From Gammaproteobacteria bacterium (lineage in GTDB: Bacteria > Pseudomonadota > Gammaproteobacteria > SZUA-152), in NCBI GenBank assembly GCA_024762755.1, contig JANTGX010000106.1:1-7376 (forward strand): a DNA stretch of 7,376 nucleotides. The letters run 5' to 3'. Position numbers and translations under genes: made by a program. Each line of letters begins with the position of its first letter. The stretch's first letter is position 1. This document shows, one piece after another, positions 6,459-7,376 of the stretch. The notes beneath the pieces are model-generated. The model was given only the letters and a program-made list of their open reading frames with translations, had not been told where the DNA came from and ran no database searches.

Positions 6459-6476
6459 AGCCAAGCGTCGCCGTGG

Positions 6477-7376
6477 TTACTTGTGAGAAACGTCCAGCTT
6501 GTCGACGGTATCGAATTCGAACTTGATCTCTTTCCAGGTCTCCATGGCAACCTTGAGTTCCGGGCTGTGCTTGGCTGCCTCGGTAAGGATCTCCTTGCCT
6601 TCCTTCTCGAGCTCGCGACCTTCGTTGCGGGCCCTGACGCAAGCCTCGACGGCGACCCGGTTGGCGGCGGCGCCGGCGGCGTTGCCCCAGGGGTGACCCA
6701 GCGTTCCACCACCGAACTGCAGCACGGAGTCGTCACCGAAGATGCTGACCAGTGCCGGCATGTGCCAGACATGGATACCACCGGAGGCCACCGGCAGCAC
6801 GCCAGGCATGGAGCCCCAGTCCTGATCGAAGAAGATACCGCGCGAGCGGTCTTCCTTGACGTAGGAATCACGCATGATGTCGATCCAGCCGAGGGTGGCT
6901 TCGCGATCGCCTTCCAGCTTGCCGACCACGGTGCCGGAGTGCAGGTGGTCACCACCGGACAGACGCAGGATCTTGGTCAGGACGCGGAAGTGGATACCGT
7001 GATGGGGGTTGCGGTCGAGCACGGCGTGCATGGCGCGGTGAATGTGCAGCAGCATGCCGTTGTCCTGACACCACTGTGCCAGCTGGGTGTTGGCCGCCCA
7101 ACCACCGGTGATGTAGTCGTGCATGATGATCGGGGCGCCGATCTCTTTGGCGTATTCGGCGCGCTTCATCATTTCATCGGACGTCGGTGCGGTGACGTTC
7201 AGGTAGTGACCCTTGCGCTCGCCGGTCTCGGCCTCGGCCTTCTCGATGGCCTCCATGACGAAGTCGAAGCGGTGACGCCAGCGCATGAACGGCTGGGAGT
7301 TGACGTTCTCGTCGTCCTTGGTGAAGTCCAGACCACCACGCAGGCCTTCGTAGCAGGCGCGGCCGTAGTTCTTGGC
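6477..7376 (-). CDS. cbbL: RuBisCO form IA large subunit (C-terminal 299 residues; 5' end outside window)
   Basis: This is the catalytic subunit that fixes CO2 onto ribulose 1,5-bisphosphate. The frame is open to the right edge, beginning with AKNYGR just after the first catalytic lysine region. Visible are the carbamylated lysine motif FTKDDE (K201 of the spinach numbering, codon 7317-7319, with the metal ligands D203 and E204), HIHRAMH (H294), DHLHSGT (H327), the loop-6 lysine in VVGKLEGD (K334, codon 6918-6920), the SGGIHVWHMP segment and QFGGGTLGHPWG. The spacing from K201 to K334 is exactly 133 residues, so there are no insertions. Sequence details (YLNVTAPT, KILRLSGGDHLHSGT, DTVDKLD tail) are those of proteobacterial form IA enzymes. 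The roughly first 170 residues, the promoter and any cbbR lie outside the window. cbbS follows 84 bases downstream. Confidence 0.99.
   Translation of the reverse strand, partial: AKNYGRACYEGLRGGLDFTKDDENVNSQPFMRWRHRFDFVMEAIEKAEAETGERKGHYLNVTAPTSDEMMKRAEYAKEIGAPIIMHDYITGGWAANTQLAQWCQDNGMLLHIHRAMHAVLDRNPHHGIHFRVLTKILRLSGGDHLHSGTVVGKLEGDREATLGWIDIMRDSYVKEDRSRGIFFDQDWGSMPGVLPVASGGIHVWHMPALVSIFGDDSVLQFGGGTLGHPWGNAAGAAANRVAVEACVRARNEGRELEKEGKEILTEAAKHSPELKVAMETWKEIKFEFDTVDKLDVSHK

Noticed and set aside
1..7376. tRNA, rRNA, CRISPR array, insertion sequence or prophage traces
   Set aside because: None seen. Genes are densely packed, base composition is even, and no tandem spaced repeats or transposase motifs appear.

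Overview
The window is about 60% G+C and holds the end of a CO2-fixation (Calvin-Benson) operon on the minus strand, facing one plus-strand signalling gene at the left edge. Reading the minus strand from the right edge, the order is cbbL (RuBisCO large subunit, 5' end outside the window), cbbS, an unnamed 103-residue gene, cbbQ, cbbO, and a class II aldolase-type gene with an extra C-terminal domain. A form I RuBisCO of the proteobacterial 'green' IA type, next to cbbQ/cbbO, points to an autotrophic proteobacterium. The partner gene at the left edge resembles FimX, a type IV pilus regulator typical of Gammaproteobacteria. A sulfur-oxidising or otherwise chemolithoautotrophic gammaproteobacterium is therefore the most likely source. 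This is inference from gene content; no taxonomic search was possible.

Layout: 3-1076 (+) C-terminal part of a FimX-like protein with degenerate GGDEF and EAL domains. 1083-2261 (-) class II aldolase-like protein fused to a Dabb-type domain. 2357-4696 (-) cbbO. 4802-5611 (-) cbbQ. 5623-5934 (-) unnamed small gene. 6036-6392 (-) cbbS. 6477-7376 (-) cbbL, partial. All gaps are under 110 bases. Three of them hold clear inverted repeats: 7-bp stems between cbbL and cbbS, a strong Rho-independent terminator after cbbS, and an 8-bp inverted repeat between cbbQ and cbbO.

How it works together: CbbL and CbbS form the L8S8 RuBisCO. CbbQ (MoxR-type AAA+ ATPase) and CbbO (VWA-domain adaptor) form the RuBisCO activase that removes inhibitory sugar phosphates. 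The terminator after cbbS probably makes RuBisCO transcripts much more abundant than activase transcripts, matching the stoichiometry needed. The unnamed gene is inserted between cbbS and cbbQ and its stop codon overlaps the cbbQ ribosome-binding site, so it is probably made together with the activase. The aldolase-like gene may supply a Calvin-cycle aldolase step, but its changed metal-site residue and added domain leave its reaction open. The FimX-like gene is transcribed towards the operon and is probably unrelated in function.
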